DNA from: Magicicada septendecula
Taxonomy: Eukaryota; Arthropoda; Insecta; Hemiptera; Cicadidae
Length of the DNA: 64,000 nt
Direction of reading: 5' to 3'
Assembly (NCBI GenBank): GCA_034769895.1
Contig: CM068367.1
Coordinates: 320,217,662-320,281,661, forward strand
The translations under genes and the position numbers were made by a program. Positions 1-11,907 of the stretch are shown one piece after another (the stretch's first letter is position 1; every line of letters begins with the position of its first letter). The notes beneath the pieces are model-generated. The model searched no databases, had not been told where the DNA came from, and was given only the letters and a program-made list of their open reading frames with translations.

Positions 1-3000
1 CAAGATTTTCTTTATTTTGGGAGTTTTTGATCATTGTAATGCCCCACGTTCTTTGGGCGGCAAATACAACACTCTGGGGTGTTATGCTATTACGCTACTG
101 AATTAACTAATCTGTGATTGCCGAGCCCTACGTTTTTTGAGAGCCAAATACTACACTTGCCACGGTTGGGCAGTCATTAAGCAATTATGCTAACAATAAT
201 GGATTAATTAATCTGTGATTAAGTAATTATTGAATATATTAATTTGCATAATGAGCTCGTGTAATCAATAAATAACACGTTAATTACTTTACGTTAGCAT
301 AACTATTGGATGGAGACTCTAGTTGTTGCATTAATAAATAAAATAAAATAAAATAAACTACCATAAATCACTCAAATGCCATTACTTTCTCGTTCTGAGG
401 TAATTTGACAATGATGAACGCATATTGATAAAATAAACACTTATTTATTAACATTATATCATTCATTAAATTCAATATATAAAATATGGAAGATTCCCTG
501 TAAATACATACATTCATAAACTCATGAAAAGAACATAAAAGAACACATGTTTATACATCAAATTACAAAGTAAATCCAATACGTTGTTTGCTGAAAAACA
601 TACACATACATATATAATGTAATCGATATATAGAAACACAAATATTCAAACAATAAATCCTATACTAATGCGTTCATCGTATGCCTCAGATGGATGGCGT
701 AAATTATGTTTATCATGTTTAATTTAAATGCTCAAGGGGTGTTTCTTGAAAAGAGACAGGACAGTAGAGTTCCTTATGATAAGAATAGCATAAAGATTAC
801 TTGTTTAGATGAATTATCCGAAATTTCCATCGGTGTAACTCCTCTCTGGTGGTTCATATGTGGGAAGCTGTGCTGTCACTGACACTTAACACACGCGAAA
901 CAGATTCACTCGCGCTGTGTGTGCGTATTCTGTTGATGCTGCTGTTATTGTTCGAGTCATGAAATTATGTGTCGTGAAGATAAGTTCATCGTTAACTATG
1001 GTGTATATATATTGTAACGCAACATAGTTGAGGTTCCCCAACGTTACATAAAAGACTGAATGAAATATGGTCAAAGACCGTACCCTGACTTAAGGTTGTT
1101 CGATAGTTCATATGTTTGAGAAGGACCTCAAGTAAAAAGGAGGCAATGACTAATATTAAATGTAAAAGAGCCAGACCAATGAATGATTGGATGTAATGAA
1201 ATGTTTGTTTTGTACTGTGACATGTTAAGGTCTACAGAATATTTATATTGTATGTTGAATGTGTTAAAAATGAAATGATGTTGTTTGATAATAATACTTA
1301 CTCAATAATTATGTTTATATTTTATATTAGATTTGTTTTTATACAGCACAATATAGTTACCAATGTTAGGCACGGTACTAAGTTGTCAGTATTGTATAAA
1401 ATTGAAAGATACTGTTGTTCTAATTAATGTTTATAAACTGGATCAGGAGTGTGACCAGTGTTTCAAGTCTAACAAGTAGTTCTGACAATTATGTCATAAA
1501 TTAATAAAGGGTTCCAGAACCAATTGATTAATGTAAAAACAAATAACCACCAGTAAATTGAAATTCATGTAATTAACTATGTAATCAATAATTAATTGTA
1601 CAGTAGGTCAGGTAAAAAGAAAATTAAGTTAAAAACCAAATAATGTTATAATGGTTGTAAATGAATCTATAGGCCTAAATTCCATATTAGTGAAAGGAAA
1701 TTAATACCTTTTTAGTAAACCCAGTCCAACGAAACTCTAGTAAAACATTTACTGTTTAATAAGGAAGGTTAGGGGAGAATTTTATGTGATTCAATATTAA
1801 TCCAAGCATGGAGTATTTTATTGGAAAGGAGTAGTAATATTCTATAATGCCGGCTCAAGGTTATATAGAAAACCTGGTTGTTAAGGCAACTGATTTTTAG
1901 TAACTTGTTGATTTTGAATAGATGGTACTGATTGTTACAAGCTATTAGGTTGAAATGAACCGATATATTTAAAATATATGAATAAATATAAAGAAAATAT
2001 ATATCCAAATTGAAAAAAAACATTTTGCAAAACAATTATACTGGAATGTTAATGAATCATACAGATTAAATAACCCTATAAATTATCAATGAATACAATA
2101 AAAAAGAACTGAAAGCGTCTCACCTCATTCACTAAACAATTCCGCTGAATTTGGTATCAAACCAATTCATGCTATAAATTGAAGACCAATAAAGAGTTGA
2201 AGCCTGAATTAACGGAAATATTTGGAAATACAGAAGATTCGGTTGACGAAATAACCTTCATTGACAGCGGAAGCTGAGATCCTAATTCCAGTTCGTTGGG
2301 ACCAAGAATTGTGAAGACGCAAAAGAAGACTCGAAGCACCAGAGTTCCCGTGGGATTATCATCATCCATTCATTGAAGACCAGAGCAGTTTTACTGGGTG
2401 AAGACGATATAACCTGCATTTTGATCGTAGTTGACAAACATTCACCGCCTAATGAAGCTTTCGCCGCTTGGGTAAAAAAACAAATTATTTTCATATCATT
2501 GTATTTTAAGTAAATAATTTTATTCTTTTTGTAAATTGAACAACCTTAATTATGCGTTTTACCTGGCCTTACTAATGGTTCAAAGAACTACACGAACCCT
2601 GGTATAAGAATTATTTGTCATTATTTTCAAAGAATATATGTTTTTCTTTTTAGAATTCGAATAATTAAGAATCGATACATGTTGGGATAGTCGATTGTAT
2701 TGTCTTATTGTTTGTCTGAGACAACGTAACTGGTTAAATACCAGAGAAAAATAAATAAAGTACATTTGTTGTATGAGATAACGTTTTAATCATTGCAGAG
2801 AAAATACTATATGTAATTGGCGTAATAATTTATTAACAGATTGATACAAACACTCAGAATAACTAACCTATACGCACAATTATTTATAATAACAGCGCTC
2901 CAAGTTTGCAGCTGGTGAGACGGGAGATTGCTGAACTAACGGGTTTTGCCATACTAAATTTGAATGAAATTTTTATCGTTGAGGGACTAGGGTTGAGACA

Positions 3001-3214
3001 AAAACCACTTACATTCAGTAAATACTCCATATATATTGCTCATATTAAACAACCACTGAGAATTAAATTAAGTCTACAGAATACTACCATTATAAATTCA
3101 GGAATATAATTCTAAGTTTGTGGACTTAATAATCTGTGTTCTGAGGGTTTCACTGGTCACAACCGCAAGGTATATTAGTTAATAACATATTAATTAAACC
3201 AGGTAACAGCATTT
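1..3214. other. AT-rich intergenic DNA, no recognisable gene
   Basis: This stretch is strongly AT-rich, with short A/T runs such as AAAAT repeats near 334-356. Open frames are all under 90 codons and none shows a domain I recognise. Two minus-strand segments (about 35-75 and 118-160) carry a motif of the form TTTGCCGCCC...AACGTGGGGC. It resembles the leader-like repeats at 3.2-3.6 kb, but in the opposite orientation. A weak coding-like patch at 2.14-2.48 kb is listed separately. Confidence 0.6.
2143..2475 (+). pseudogene. weak coding-like patch, possibly a decayed exon or transposon gene
   Basis: I do not recognise this. Plus-strand reading gives an acidic stretch including KPELTEIFGNTEDSVDEITF, then a stop. 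In a neighbouring frame there is a stretch including LLGEDDITCILIVVDKHSPP that ends at TGG followed by GTAAAA, which could be a splice donor. The region is less AT-rich than its surroundings. The two stretches lie in different frames and are separated by stops, so it is either a decayed coding sequence or chance. There is no start codon or promoter I can defend. This is an inference from composition and amino-acid character only. Confidence 0.2.
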
Positions 3215-3640
3215 TAATTGTTACGAATCGCCACCTACAACGTACTACTTGGCGTTTGTTACACCGGAGTCTCTTATAACTAATTACACTCATAGACAAG
3301 ATCTCTTTATAATTTGACGTCTCCAGCTGGTATCATACATTATTACATACGTCCTCACATAATTAACAAGCAGTTCGTTACTAAATTGATTACAACAGTG
3401 GGGTTTGAATAAGACGGACATTTTCGCTAGCACCGGCACATATTAGTCTCTTTACAAATTGGCACATAACAACGTGGAACTTATTTAAACACGTACTCGA
3501 CACATTCTATATATTTCATTTTGTTACAAATTGCCGCCTGCAACGTGGGGCTTAAACGAAAACGAGGACGTCCATTTAGTCTCTTTCTTTACAAATTGAC
3601 GCTCGCAACGTGAGGCATCATCGTCGCATCTTAACACCTA
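3215..3640 (+). repeat. degenerate spaced repeats resembling an LTR-retroelement leader
   Basis: A motif of about 30 bp recurs at roughly 3218, 3449, 3520 and 3581. It approximates TTTACAAATTGNCNCC followed within a few bases by AACGTGG. Weaker versions lie near 3310 and 4775-4860, and reversed versions near 35-160. In many LTR retrotransposons and retrovirus-like elements the sequence just after the 5' LTR is a primer-binding site of the type TGGCGCCC...AACGTGGGGC, and these copies resemble that. No LTR pair, gag or pol is visible, so this is a decayed or rearranged remnant at best. Confidence 0.3.
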
Positions 3641-4042
3641 AAAGTCTATCTTTCTTTACAATATATGTCTGTCTATTGTTCAACGTTTGGTATGTTCATT
3701 ACTGTTAGTGTTTTGATGCCGCGGTGTAATTGTTCCACATGATATTGTATCGCTCCGCAGCACTGTATAATGTTATGATTTCGCCGTCCGGTATCACATC
3801 AACGATAGTTCTACGCGTCGATTATTGATGTAAGTGTGACTGGTTAGTTCAATTCTGAATTAGAGTATAATAAAGAATTCTATAATTGTTAAGCACTGGC
3901 GTATATGTCGCATGTTTTTAGACACTGAAAGTACACTATTACCGGATACGCGCCAATATCGAAATGTCTAAGTCTCTTAGTTATATGACGCGTGGCAAAG
4001 TTCAAAGTCCCACTGCCGTCCGTATGTTAATCGAACTTTGAC

Positions 4043-4190
4043 GACCGACTGTTGAAAGTATATGAGTTAAAATTTTATGAAAGACTGTCCTACTGACCGA
4101 CTGCTCAAAGTATATGAGTTAAAAATTTATGAAAGACTGTCCTACTGACCGACTGCTCAAAGTATATGAGTTAAAAATTTATGAAAGACT
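4043..4190. repeat. 52-bp tandem repeat, about 2.8 copies
   Basis: Units begin with GACCGACTG at 4043, 4095 and 4147, giving a constant 52-bp period. Units two and three are nearly identical, and the first differs at a few bases (GTTGAAAG versus GCTCAAAG). Each unit carries AGTATATGAGTTAAAA and ATGAAAGACT. It is a short, probably young local tandem array with no coding potential. Confidence 0.9.
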
Positions 4191-5689
4191 CTTCTCCCGC
4201 GTGCTCTGCAAGCAGTTTTTATCAAACATCGTGTACCACAATGCACCGTACTGGAAAACACGCCTCAAGTTGAACATGATAGGACAGAAGATCTCCTACC
4301 CTTAAGCCAGAGTGTCGTTCTTCACTTCTCATTCGACGTTCCCGTTGCTATGCTGGCGACGGTCCTCTCCACCAGTTCTCTGGGTAGATGCTGGGTTGTG
4401 ATTGGATATCCTGTCTCCCCACGGGTTCGCGTCGTAAGTCTCCGTACTCTTTTCCTAGAACAGGAGCAATTTCATGGTCGTCTATCAAGCTATTGTCTAA
4501 GCGTACTCCGGGTCTCGCTGCAGTTCTCACGCAAACAATGTGTCGTATCTTGTTATTGTTCGCTGTGTTTGACCCCTTTTTCCAGAACGCTATCCTGGCG
4601 CAGCGTGACGTCGTTTCCAAAACGGCACACCTTCTCCCTGTCGTAAATATCCGTTGTCGCCAGTAAGTCGTTCCCCTGCTGTTTACAAGTTCGATTCTAT
4701 TATTTTAGGTATCGATGTCCGTCCTCGTATAGGGTATATACTATTGTGTGACTTACACCCTTTTATTCTTTACTGGTACTCTACAAATTAACCCGGCAGT
4801 TTGTCCGCCACGGTTTCTCCTCTAAATTGGTACTTGACACAGTTTCCATTATCTTACATTTGCAGGCTGTAAATCTCGTGTTTTAGTCGAGTCTGTCACG
4901 GCCAACCCTGTTCCCTATTGTACAACTATGTGAAACGTACTTGCATTGTCTGAAGTAAACGTTCACTTGACACTTCGACACACAATTCTTTATTTATTGC
5001 TCGAGGCCTGAGTAGGTGTGTCATGCTGAATGTAACGTCTTTTCAGTCATACTAAAAAATTTTAAATTTTATGGTTGTTACACAACGAATCTGTCACTCG
5101 AATACTGCGATTTCTAAAAGTTAAGAGTTTTCAGTACCAGGTCATTAACCAGGCTTTGGCACCAAAAATTTTAAAGACTTGGTTACTGTAGACCCTTTAA
5201 AGGTAAACCGAATGAGAAATAATTCGTATTCAAAAAGTCTTTGACAGTAGGCCTATCATGTTAAGAATCACCAGTTAAAATCTTTTATCATTTACTTATC
5301 TTCTTCGAAATATGAATTTAGTGGGAAGAGGAGGTTTAACTTAGGGAGACATACTTAAACCTGAAAATAGTTACAAAAGAGGTAAGACTATGAATAAATG
5401 TGATAAAACCAAAATGATAAGTCAGACAAGGTCTACCCGACCCAGGCTAATTTTTTTTTTTTTTTTGTATCGGTCATCTAAGGACCACATGCCAATTTCA
5501 ATTATTTATTATTTGTTCTTTCCTTTTTCTTCAATATTCTTTCCTCTTTCCACTGTTTCTCTTCTTCCTGTCTTCAGCGCACTTTAAACCTGCGTTTTTC
5601 TCTCTCCTTCCATTTTTAACACTTTTGCCCGAAAAACTTCTCTTTCAATTGCTTCTTCTGCGTGTATATTATTTTTCTTTTTTTCCAGG
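4191..5689. other. intergenic DNA with a GC-richer island of unknown origin at 4.33-4.68 kb
   Basis: Between about 4330 and 4680 the composition is clearly less AT-rich than the flanks, and overlapping open frames of 90-98 codons occur on both strands. Overlapping frames on both strands are expected from composition, and I recognise no domain in them. The rest is AT-rich with a T-run at 5451-5466. It may be a transposon remnant, but nothing in the sequence identifies a family. Confidence 0.4.
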
Positions 5690-6350
5690 CTAAATTTTAT
5701 TATAGAAGAAAACTGTATAGAAGCAGTCAGAGGTTTCACATACCTAGGAGCTACGATATCTGAAGATGGAAATGAAGAGGTCGAGATAAGGAGAAGGATA
5801 GTAATTCTAGCCAACAAGGGCTATTTCTCACTTATGACCAGCTTTAAGCCAAGTACTATTCATAGGAAGACAAAAATACGCTTATATACAAAATTATCAT
5901 AAGACCCATCCTGTGCTATGGTAGTCAAACCTGGATATTAACACAGGAAGCTCCTGAGACGGATCCTGGGCCCCATATATACATAAATGGGGAATGATGA
6001 GAAACGGCATAATGATTGATGAGATATACTGTCACTTCAACCAACCAACGGGGAAGTGTACATAAAACTGAGGAGGCTGCAATGGGCTGGCCATGCCGTA
6101 AGAATTGATGACAAACGAACACCTAAAACAGTCCTTATGAGGAGTATGGATGGCAAAAGACCAAAAGGGCGTCCAAGGAAAAGATGGGAAGATGGGAAAA
6201 GCTGTCTCTGTGGCTGCAAGAGAGATGTTTGGGAGTGCGAGGATGGAAGTCCTTTGCTACTGATAGAGAGAGGTGGAGGGTCAGGATAGAGGAGGCCAAG
6301 GCTCGACTTCGGGCTGTAGTGACATAGGAGGAGGAGGAGGAGGAGGAGAA
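5690..6350 (+). pseudogene. non-LTR retrotransposon fragment: C-terminal end of reverse transcriptase, decayed
   Basis: The plus strand encodes the region after the catalytic core of a non-LTR reverse transcriptase. It opens with FTYLGATISEDGNEEVE (about 5728-5780), the usual FxYLG block downstream of the YADD motif. Near 6070 a degraded version of the C-terminal RRLQWAGHAVRIDDKRTPK block is followed by a basic KGRPRKRWED block (about 6170-6195). Several stops and frameshifts break it. The copy ends at GGGCTGTAGTGACATA followed by a (GGA)n tail at about 6325-6350, the same ending style as the element at 54.98-56.48 kb. Catalytic domain and endonuclease are missing, so it is 5'-truncated and inactive. 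Confidence 0.75.
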
Positions 6351-8839
6351 GATTTTACTCAGTTACTTACACCGTGTAAATTGTATTACAGAAAAAAAAT
6401 TAACTTATATTATATTAACACATAATATAATATTTATTATACAATTTAACATCCATTAATTTAATACAAAAGTTTATTGAACGAGCGAAAAGAGTTCTCA
6501 GTTTTAACTTGATCATTTGGCGTTTGTCTGATTGTCTACCTGTCCACCTCTTTGGCATATGTCTCACAATAACTTTTGAAACCACCCTGAGGTGTCGTGA
6601 AATTTGGCAAGTGTGTCCATACTTTTACCCTACAGACCCAATTGTTTTTGAGATTGATTGGCCAACAAATAGAGGCCGTAAGACACAAATGTGTGAGGGT
6701 CAAATCTGTGAAAAATTAACAGAAATACATACGTGGTATCAATTTAAATATGGTGTATAGTTTTTTAAATTTCATCATTTTAGGACACTCAGAGGAAATG
6801 GTTAAAAATTCAGAAAAATTATTGAAATCCAGCCGAGCGTCATACTACAGAGAATTTTAATCCTAATCCAAATGTGCTGTTCACAACGAAACTTTTTTAA
6901 CTTTAGGGACATCAATGGCCAAAAATTGAACTCAGAGTTTTAAGAAAATTATAAAAGTACTTTTTTATAAGGAGGATCAAGTTTTGTCGAACTTTACTCA
7001 AAATACAAACTCATTATCTTCATTAACTTGAAGAATTAATATCTCTCAATACTCTAAACACAACATATTTAGGATTGCTTTCAAAAAGTTCGTAAACTAT
7101 ATTTAATACAAAACTTTAGGCCTATATGTTGTCAGCAGTTATGCATATTTGCAAAAAATAGACCTATAGATATCTATGGAAAATTACATAAACTTAAAAG
7201 CTTGGACTATATTACAATTTGTCATTTAGTTCTAAATTTAACTAAAAGAACATGCAGTATTAGTTTGAAATTTTTAATTTTATTGTATAATTGTCAAATT
7301 TTATTAAAAAATTAAGAGTAATTTGAGTTTTCATAATTTTCCTGATAATTGAAAAATCATCTAATATTGAACTTTAACCTAACAATAAATGAATAGTAAG
7401 CGAGTTCTGCAGTTCAGGGAGCTTACTAGTAGCCCTAATAATAAAAATATTGTTATCAATAAAAATTTTTGTATACAAGGAATAAGAAAAAATACTCTAC
7501 TTTATTAATTAGGGGATTCTAAAAAATCCTTCTCGTATTCAATTTCATCTATGGTTTTACTGTCACTAAGTAAAGTAAATTTACTGGAAAATCAGTAGGC
7601 CTATAGTAATTAAGTTTATTCAAAGTGTAACATAACAAAATGTTACCTAACCTAAACTTATATTATCAGATTTAATAAGTACATAACAATGATGTAAATA
7701 GGGAATATAGTGATAAGAATAACCAAGAAGAGAGAAATCATGGAAAAGGAAAGAAGCAGAAGTGCCACAAGGAACAGTAAACCCAAATACTGTTTGACAC
7801 TACAACCAGACAATGACTAACACAAACTGATGGACAGAGTAAATGTACTTTAAGCTGTCAAGCGAGTCAGTAGATAATGTAAACAGAATATGATATGTAA
7901 ATAAAAAGTGAATCAATAAGAATCTGAATACTGTGAAACCAGAATTAGCATTTTGCTGATAACAAATTTAACCATGACTAGTAAATTATGAATGCCAAAA
8001 ACTAAAATTAGCAATGGCTACAAAGTGAGAACAAAGATATATTTCAATATCAAATATACTTATGAGAAATAAAAACCATTGGTAAGAGGGAATCTTATAC
8101 AAATAAGGTACCTCAACAAATTACCGAATTGTGAACCAATAACTGTTGTTAAGGCAAAATTCCAGTCTAGACGGTATGTCTTAACAAGGCCTTGACCAAG
8201 CAATAATCAGTGAGTTGATTATTGGGAGGTAACGTAAGTGTAAATTAAATACACAGAACAATTGTTATGCTCCAACATAGCAAAAAACATTATTAAAATG
8301 ATATATTTAATCATAATTCAATTGTTAAGTAGTAGAATAGAACGAGTTAGCGTAAAACGAAATGTCATAGTAATAAGAATCGTTCATTACAATGTATAAA
8401 GTTAAGGTGTATTCATAATGTTCAGTAATTGAAGGTCAGTACAGAGTTAATAGTGTTCTCACATAAACGTTTGAGTGATAAGAGCGACGTGGAACACAAA
8501 CTATATTAGTCAATGTATTATCGCCAATTTCGGTAACCAGACGACAGTGCGAAGTAGTGTACCTGAACATTGATTTTATAGCAATGTCAGTAAAAGTGAA
8601 GTGAACTCGGTATCAAACTATATCAAATTAAAGAGGACAAAATAATCTTTAATTTGATGACGATATCGACCCAATCGCAACTGTATTAAGTGCGGGAAAG
8701 GTGTTAGCATCATTTACAAAATATGCATCAGAAATTTGTTTACTAATACCAACAACATTGAAAGCTATCTGTCACCTCAGAGTTTGACAGTTGAAAAACC
8801 GTTATTAACGGCTATACAGACAATACGTCATACTCATCA
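6351..8839. other. AT-rich intergenic DNA, no gene recognised
   Basis: An 83-codon open frame at 6509-6760 has no recognisable motif. Its first part is the pyrimidine-rich 'GTCTGATTGTCTACCTGTCC' type of sequence common in dispersed insect repeats, so I do not call a gene. The remainder is AT-rich with many stops in all frames and no structured repeat that I can see. Confidence 0.5.
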
Positions 8840-8970
8840 CACCTGCAAGAACCAATCACAAAATTAGTTAGTAATTAACATTTTTGCCTAACGCCGATCG
8901 ACGGGCGGGGTATATAAGAGAATGTAACCGATTCTCGACAGACACTTATCAACTTCATTCAGTGCAGAAC
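8840..8970 (+). promoter_or_regulatory. candidate RNA polymerase II core promoter (CCAAT, TATA, TCAGT initiator)
   Basis: A CCAAT-box-like AACCAATCAC lies at about 8850-8859. A strong TATA element, GGTATATAAGAG, lies at 8909-8920 inside a GC-rich patch (GACGGGCGGGG just upstream). A TCAGT arthropod-type initiator occurs at 8959-8963, somewhat farther from the TATA box than the usual 30 bp, so the true start could be nearer 8940. No long open frame follows. A transcript would begin with noncoding leader, with a possible donor AAAGGTAACA near 9285. It could serve a host gene outside the visible coding sequence or a decayed element. Confidence 0.35.
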
Positions 8971-10859
8971 GTGTGCCCGCCGTCTCAACATTTTTAATAA
9001 CCGATAGCGTCATCTCCAGAACACATCGAAGGAAATAGCTCAACACCAAGAAACAACTACTTCAAATTATTCTACGGAAAACAATAGTGATTATGTGCAG
9101 TATTATTTCATTTTTGTGCGGGAAAATAATGAACAGAAGTAATTAAATAATGTTATTTATGATCCATTAAGTTAGAAGCGGATCGAAATTCTCTGTTCTT
9201 GTGCGTGTGCAGTGAATAATGATAATCATTATAATCCGATTATCAAGGTGCTAAAATGAGTTTTAATTAAATAATTAAAACCAAAAGGTAACAGTGCAAC
9301 CATTATTTCATTTTTTCTACGAGCGCCATAACCTGTACGTTTTTATACACTGATCTGTACTGACGCAAAACACAGAAACATTTCAATGTTACACCATGTC
9401 TCAATTTATTTTATGAATTTGTCATTATTAATTAAGCTGAATGTTAGTTATAAGTGTTCTCAATTTATAAACTTTGTAATTCAGAAATCAAGCGTGACGA
9501 ACGCACAACCTATCAAATAGGTTATTTTTATTTGTTTACTTTATGAAAGTAACGTCAAAACGTTGTTGATCAATTTTATATCAGAAAAATCATTAGATAT
9601 TGTGTAGGCTTAACTTTCTTTTTCGTATCTCAAAGAACTCACATCTGAGATTTCAATAATATTAATGTTAAAAAATAACAAATATCTGGACTTAGCCAGA
9701 TTTACCACTTGTGCTCTGAGCAAGCCTTATAGGGTATATAATAACTTATTTACAATTGTACATCATTGTATGTTTTGATTATATTTGTTTTGAATTCTCT
9801 ATCAAGGGTATGAATAAAACCCATTATTATCAGCATAACTCGACTTAATTTATTTCTAACAGATAGTTAAATATTTTATTCAGGAAAGCTTAAACAACCT
9901 TCAGTTGTGATTGAATATATGGAATAGCATTGCCATAAAGGTAACAAACAATTATTTTAAACTTTTTTAAATCATTAATTGATTCAATACATGGGTTTTA
10001 CACGGGATTTTCCCAAAATAAATCCGTGTGGCGCCCACTAACAAACAAGGCAATCTAACCTTGCAACTAAAGTGAGTTGGTTTTTGTAAACTGAGTTGAC
10101 AGCTTATTGAACTTCTAGAAAACACGACCAGGTACGTGAAAGCATATTATGTTTATTATATTGTCCAGACATTACTAGACATAACGTACTTAGACTATTA
10201 TCGACTTGGAGGAGAAGTTTCACAGCCAGTATCAACAAGACGATCATCATCATCAAGCGACCAACTATTATACTTTACTGTTAAGCTTAAGCAAACCTAG
10301 TATTTAAATATTACCAACACAACTATTTTATTTGTTTGATTTAAGGGAATTCTTTTCAGACAATTATAATCACACAATTGTAAACACACTTTGAGTAACC
10401 TCGAATGTTACATTTTAAATCGCTTTACAACATTAGTAACCTTCAATTAGAAACAGCTACAAACCTTAACACATGTCAAACTAATATATCAAACATAATT
10501 AAATTTTATTTAAACCATACTTTCTAATTATATTAAAAATCGACGCATACAACTTGTGGCAGGATAATCATACACCGTATTCGATCGATTTATTTACAAT
10601 ATAAACCTAATTCTAAACCATTCCGGTTTAGTTGGGTTACAAAAGTTACTGTCGAATGTAAAGTCTGTTTAAATATTTTGTTAAATTAAATGATAAATTT
10701 TGCTTTCACACAATGTAATCTTGAAATTAGGTATGCATCAATAAACTAACTTAGGCCTACTAAATTAGTTGATTGAGTTTGCAATGAGCGTAATCAATAT
10801 TAAATTTTAATTATAAGGTAAATAATGTTTTCACCAATAAATTGTAAGAAAAAGAATAA
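8971..10859. other. AT-rich intergenic or intronic DNA
   Basis: No open frame over 60 codons, no repeat module shared with the rest of the window, and no RNA gene is visible. If the promoter-like region just upstream is real, this would be leader exon plus intron. Confidence 0.45.
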
Positions 10860-10911
10860 AAATAAATAATTACCTTATTTTATCCACTAAGTGATCTTCT
10901 TTTTCTTTTTA

Positions 10912-10954
10912 ATTACTACATGTTTCAGGGCTTATATCCCCATCTTCAGGTAAA
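10912..10954 (-). ncRNA. hammerhead-ribozyme-like motif, left arm of the palindrome
   Basis: On the minus strand the order is TTAC, CTGAAGA, a short GGG/CCC stem with an AT-rich loop, GAAA, then the palindrome ACATGT, one base, and GTAA pairing with TTAC. CTGANGA and GAAA are the conserved hammerhead core halves (the seventh core position is variable). Stem III is replaced by a self-complementary hexamer. This matches the known class of small Penelope-associated hammerheads that act as dimers. Cleavage activity is inferred, not shown. Confidence 0.55.
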
Positions 10955-11239
10955 AGCAAATCTACCCTATTATTAGGGTTTCGTTAAAAATTCACAACGA
11001 CACAAACACATAACACACTTAAATAAATTAACATTGAACATTAAATCTGTATCGGAACACGCTACAAACGAACCAGTGCACTGGCCGAAGTCCGACTTTC
11101 AACTCTTCGGCCAGTGCACTGGTTCGTTTGTAGCGTGTTCCGATACAGATTTAATGTTCAATGTTAATTTATTTAAGTGTGTTATGTGTTTGTGTCGTTG
11201 TGAATTTTTAACGAAACCCTAATAATAGGGTAGATTTGC

Positions 11240-11284
11240 TTTTACCTGAAGATGGGGATATAAGGCCTGAAACATGTAGTAATT
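11240..11284 (+). ncRNA. hammerhead-ribozyme-like motif, right arm of the palindrome
   Basis: Core CTGAAGA is at 11246-11252 and GAAA at 11269-11272. The palindrome ACATGT is at 11272-11277, with candidate cleavage base A11278. Stem I forms between TTAC (11242-11245) and GTAA (11279-11282), four pairs. Stem II is weaker than in the left arm because GGG now faces GCC, so only two good pairs remain. It sits facing the left-arm copy, so a transcript through the palindrome could carry one copy in sense only. Confidence 0.5.
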
Positions 11285-11335
11285 AAAAAGAAAAAGAAGA
11301 TCACTTAGTGGATAAAATAAGGTAATTATTTATTT

Positions 11336-11907
11336 AATCATATACAGTGATCTGGAGACCAACGGTAACTAAGAATAAAAAGTAAAATTCAATGGCGCAA
11401 ATAGAGGGATTTTGGGGGTTAAAACTTCCCCAGTGGGATAAGAAAGGGAAATGCTAAAAATAAAAAATAAAAATGTGCCGGTAAAAATGTAGTATTGTAA
11501 ATCGAATTAAATAATTAGGCTAATTAGCTGTGTGAGTGCGAATACATAAATGCGGTACGTTACAGACATCTTGCGCATACGATATCGCTTTGTGTAAACA
11601 TTGCTAGTTCTCTGATAGTTGAGGGATGGTTCAAATTTTTATTTTAGTTTTTGTGCTTATGTCTTTAGGAAACAGATAGCCTCCGAATATTTATTCAGCC
11701 CGCAGTGCATCCAAATCGGTTTACGATATTTATAGTGTAATAATTTATTCAACAGCAACTTCAACAATTTCTATACTAAACAGTTTTTTTCTTGCTCTTT
11801 GAATCTTACACAGATGTGTACAGATTGTACACACATTTTCGATGCGTGTTTAATAATTTTTTTATTCTCTAATGTAGTGTTTTATTATAATTTCGAAAAA
11901 CGAATTA
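11336..11907. other. AT-rich intergenic DNA
   Basis: No open frame, repeat module or structured RNA is recognised between the palindrome and the minus-strand non-LTR fragment. Confidence 0.5.

Larger units (their letters stand above)
10860..11335. repeat. 476-bp near-perfect palindrome built from two head-to-head Penelope-like element 3' ends
   Basis: Left arm 10860-11090 and right arm 11105-11335 are 231 bp each. I find a single mismatch between them (GGGCTTA versus the complement of TAAGGCC), with a 14-bp spacer at 11091-11104. The right arm aligns with 51,170-51,412, the 3' terminal region of the Penelope-like element in this window, including CCAGTGCACTGG, the TTATTTAAGTGTGTTATGTG stretch, the hammerhead-like motif and the TAAGGTAATTATTTATTTA end. 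On the minus strand the left copy reads about 14 bases further into the element than the right copy. An ORF spanning the centre (11034-11222) is a by-product of the palindrome. Confidence 0.9.

Noticed and set aside
4348-4666. Three overlapping frames of 90-98 codons on both strands
   Set aside because: Overlap on both strands in a GC-richer patch is expected by chance, and no motif is recognisable.
11034-11222. 62-codon frame that reads nearly the same in both directions
   Set aside because: It spans the centre of the 476-bp palindrome, so the apparent protein symmetry is an effect of the DNA inverted repeat.
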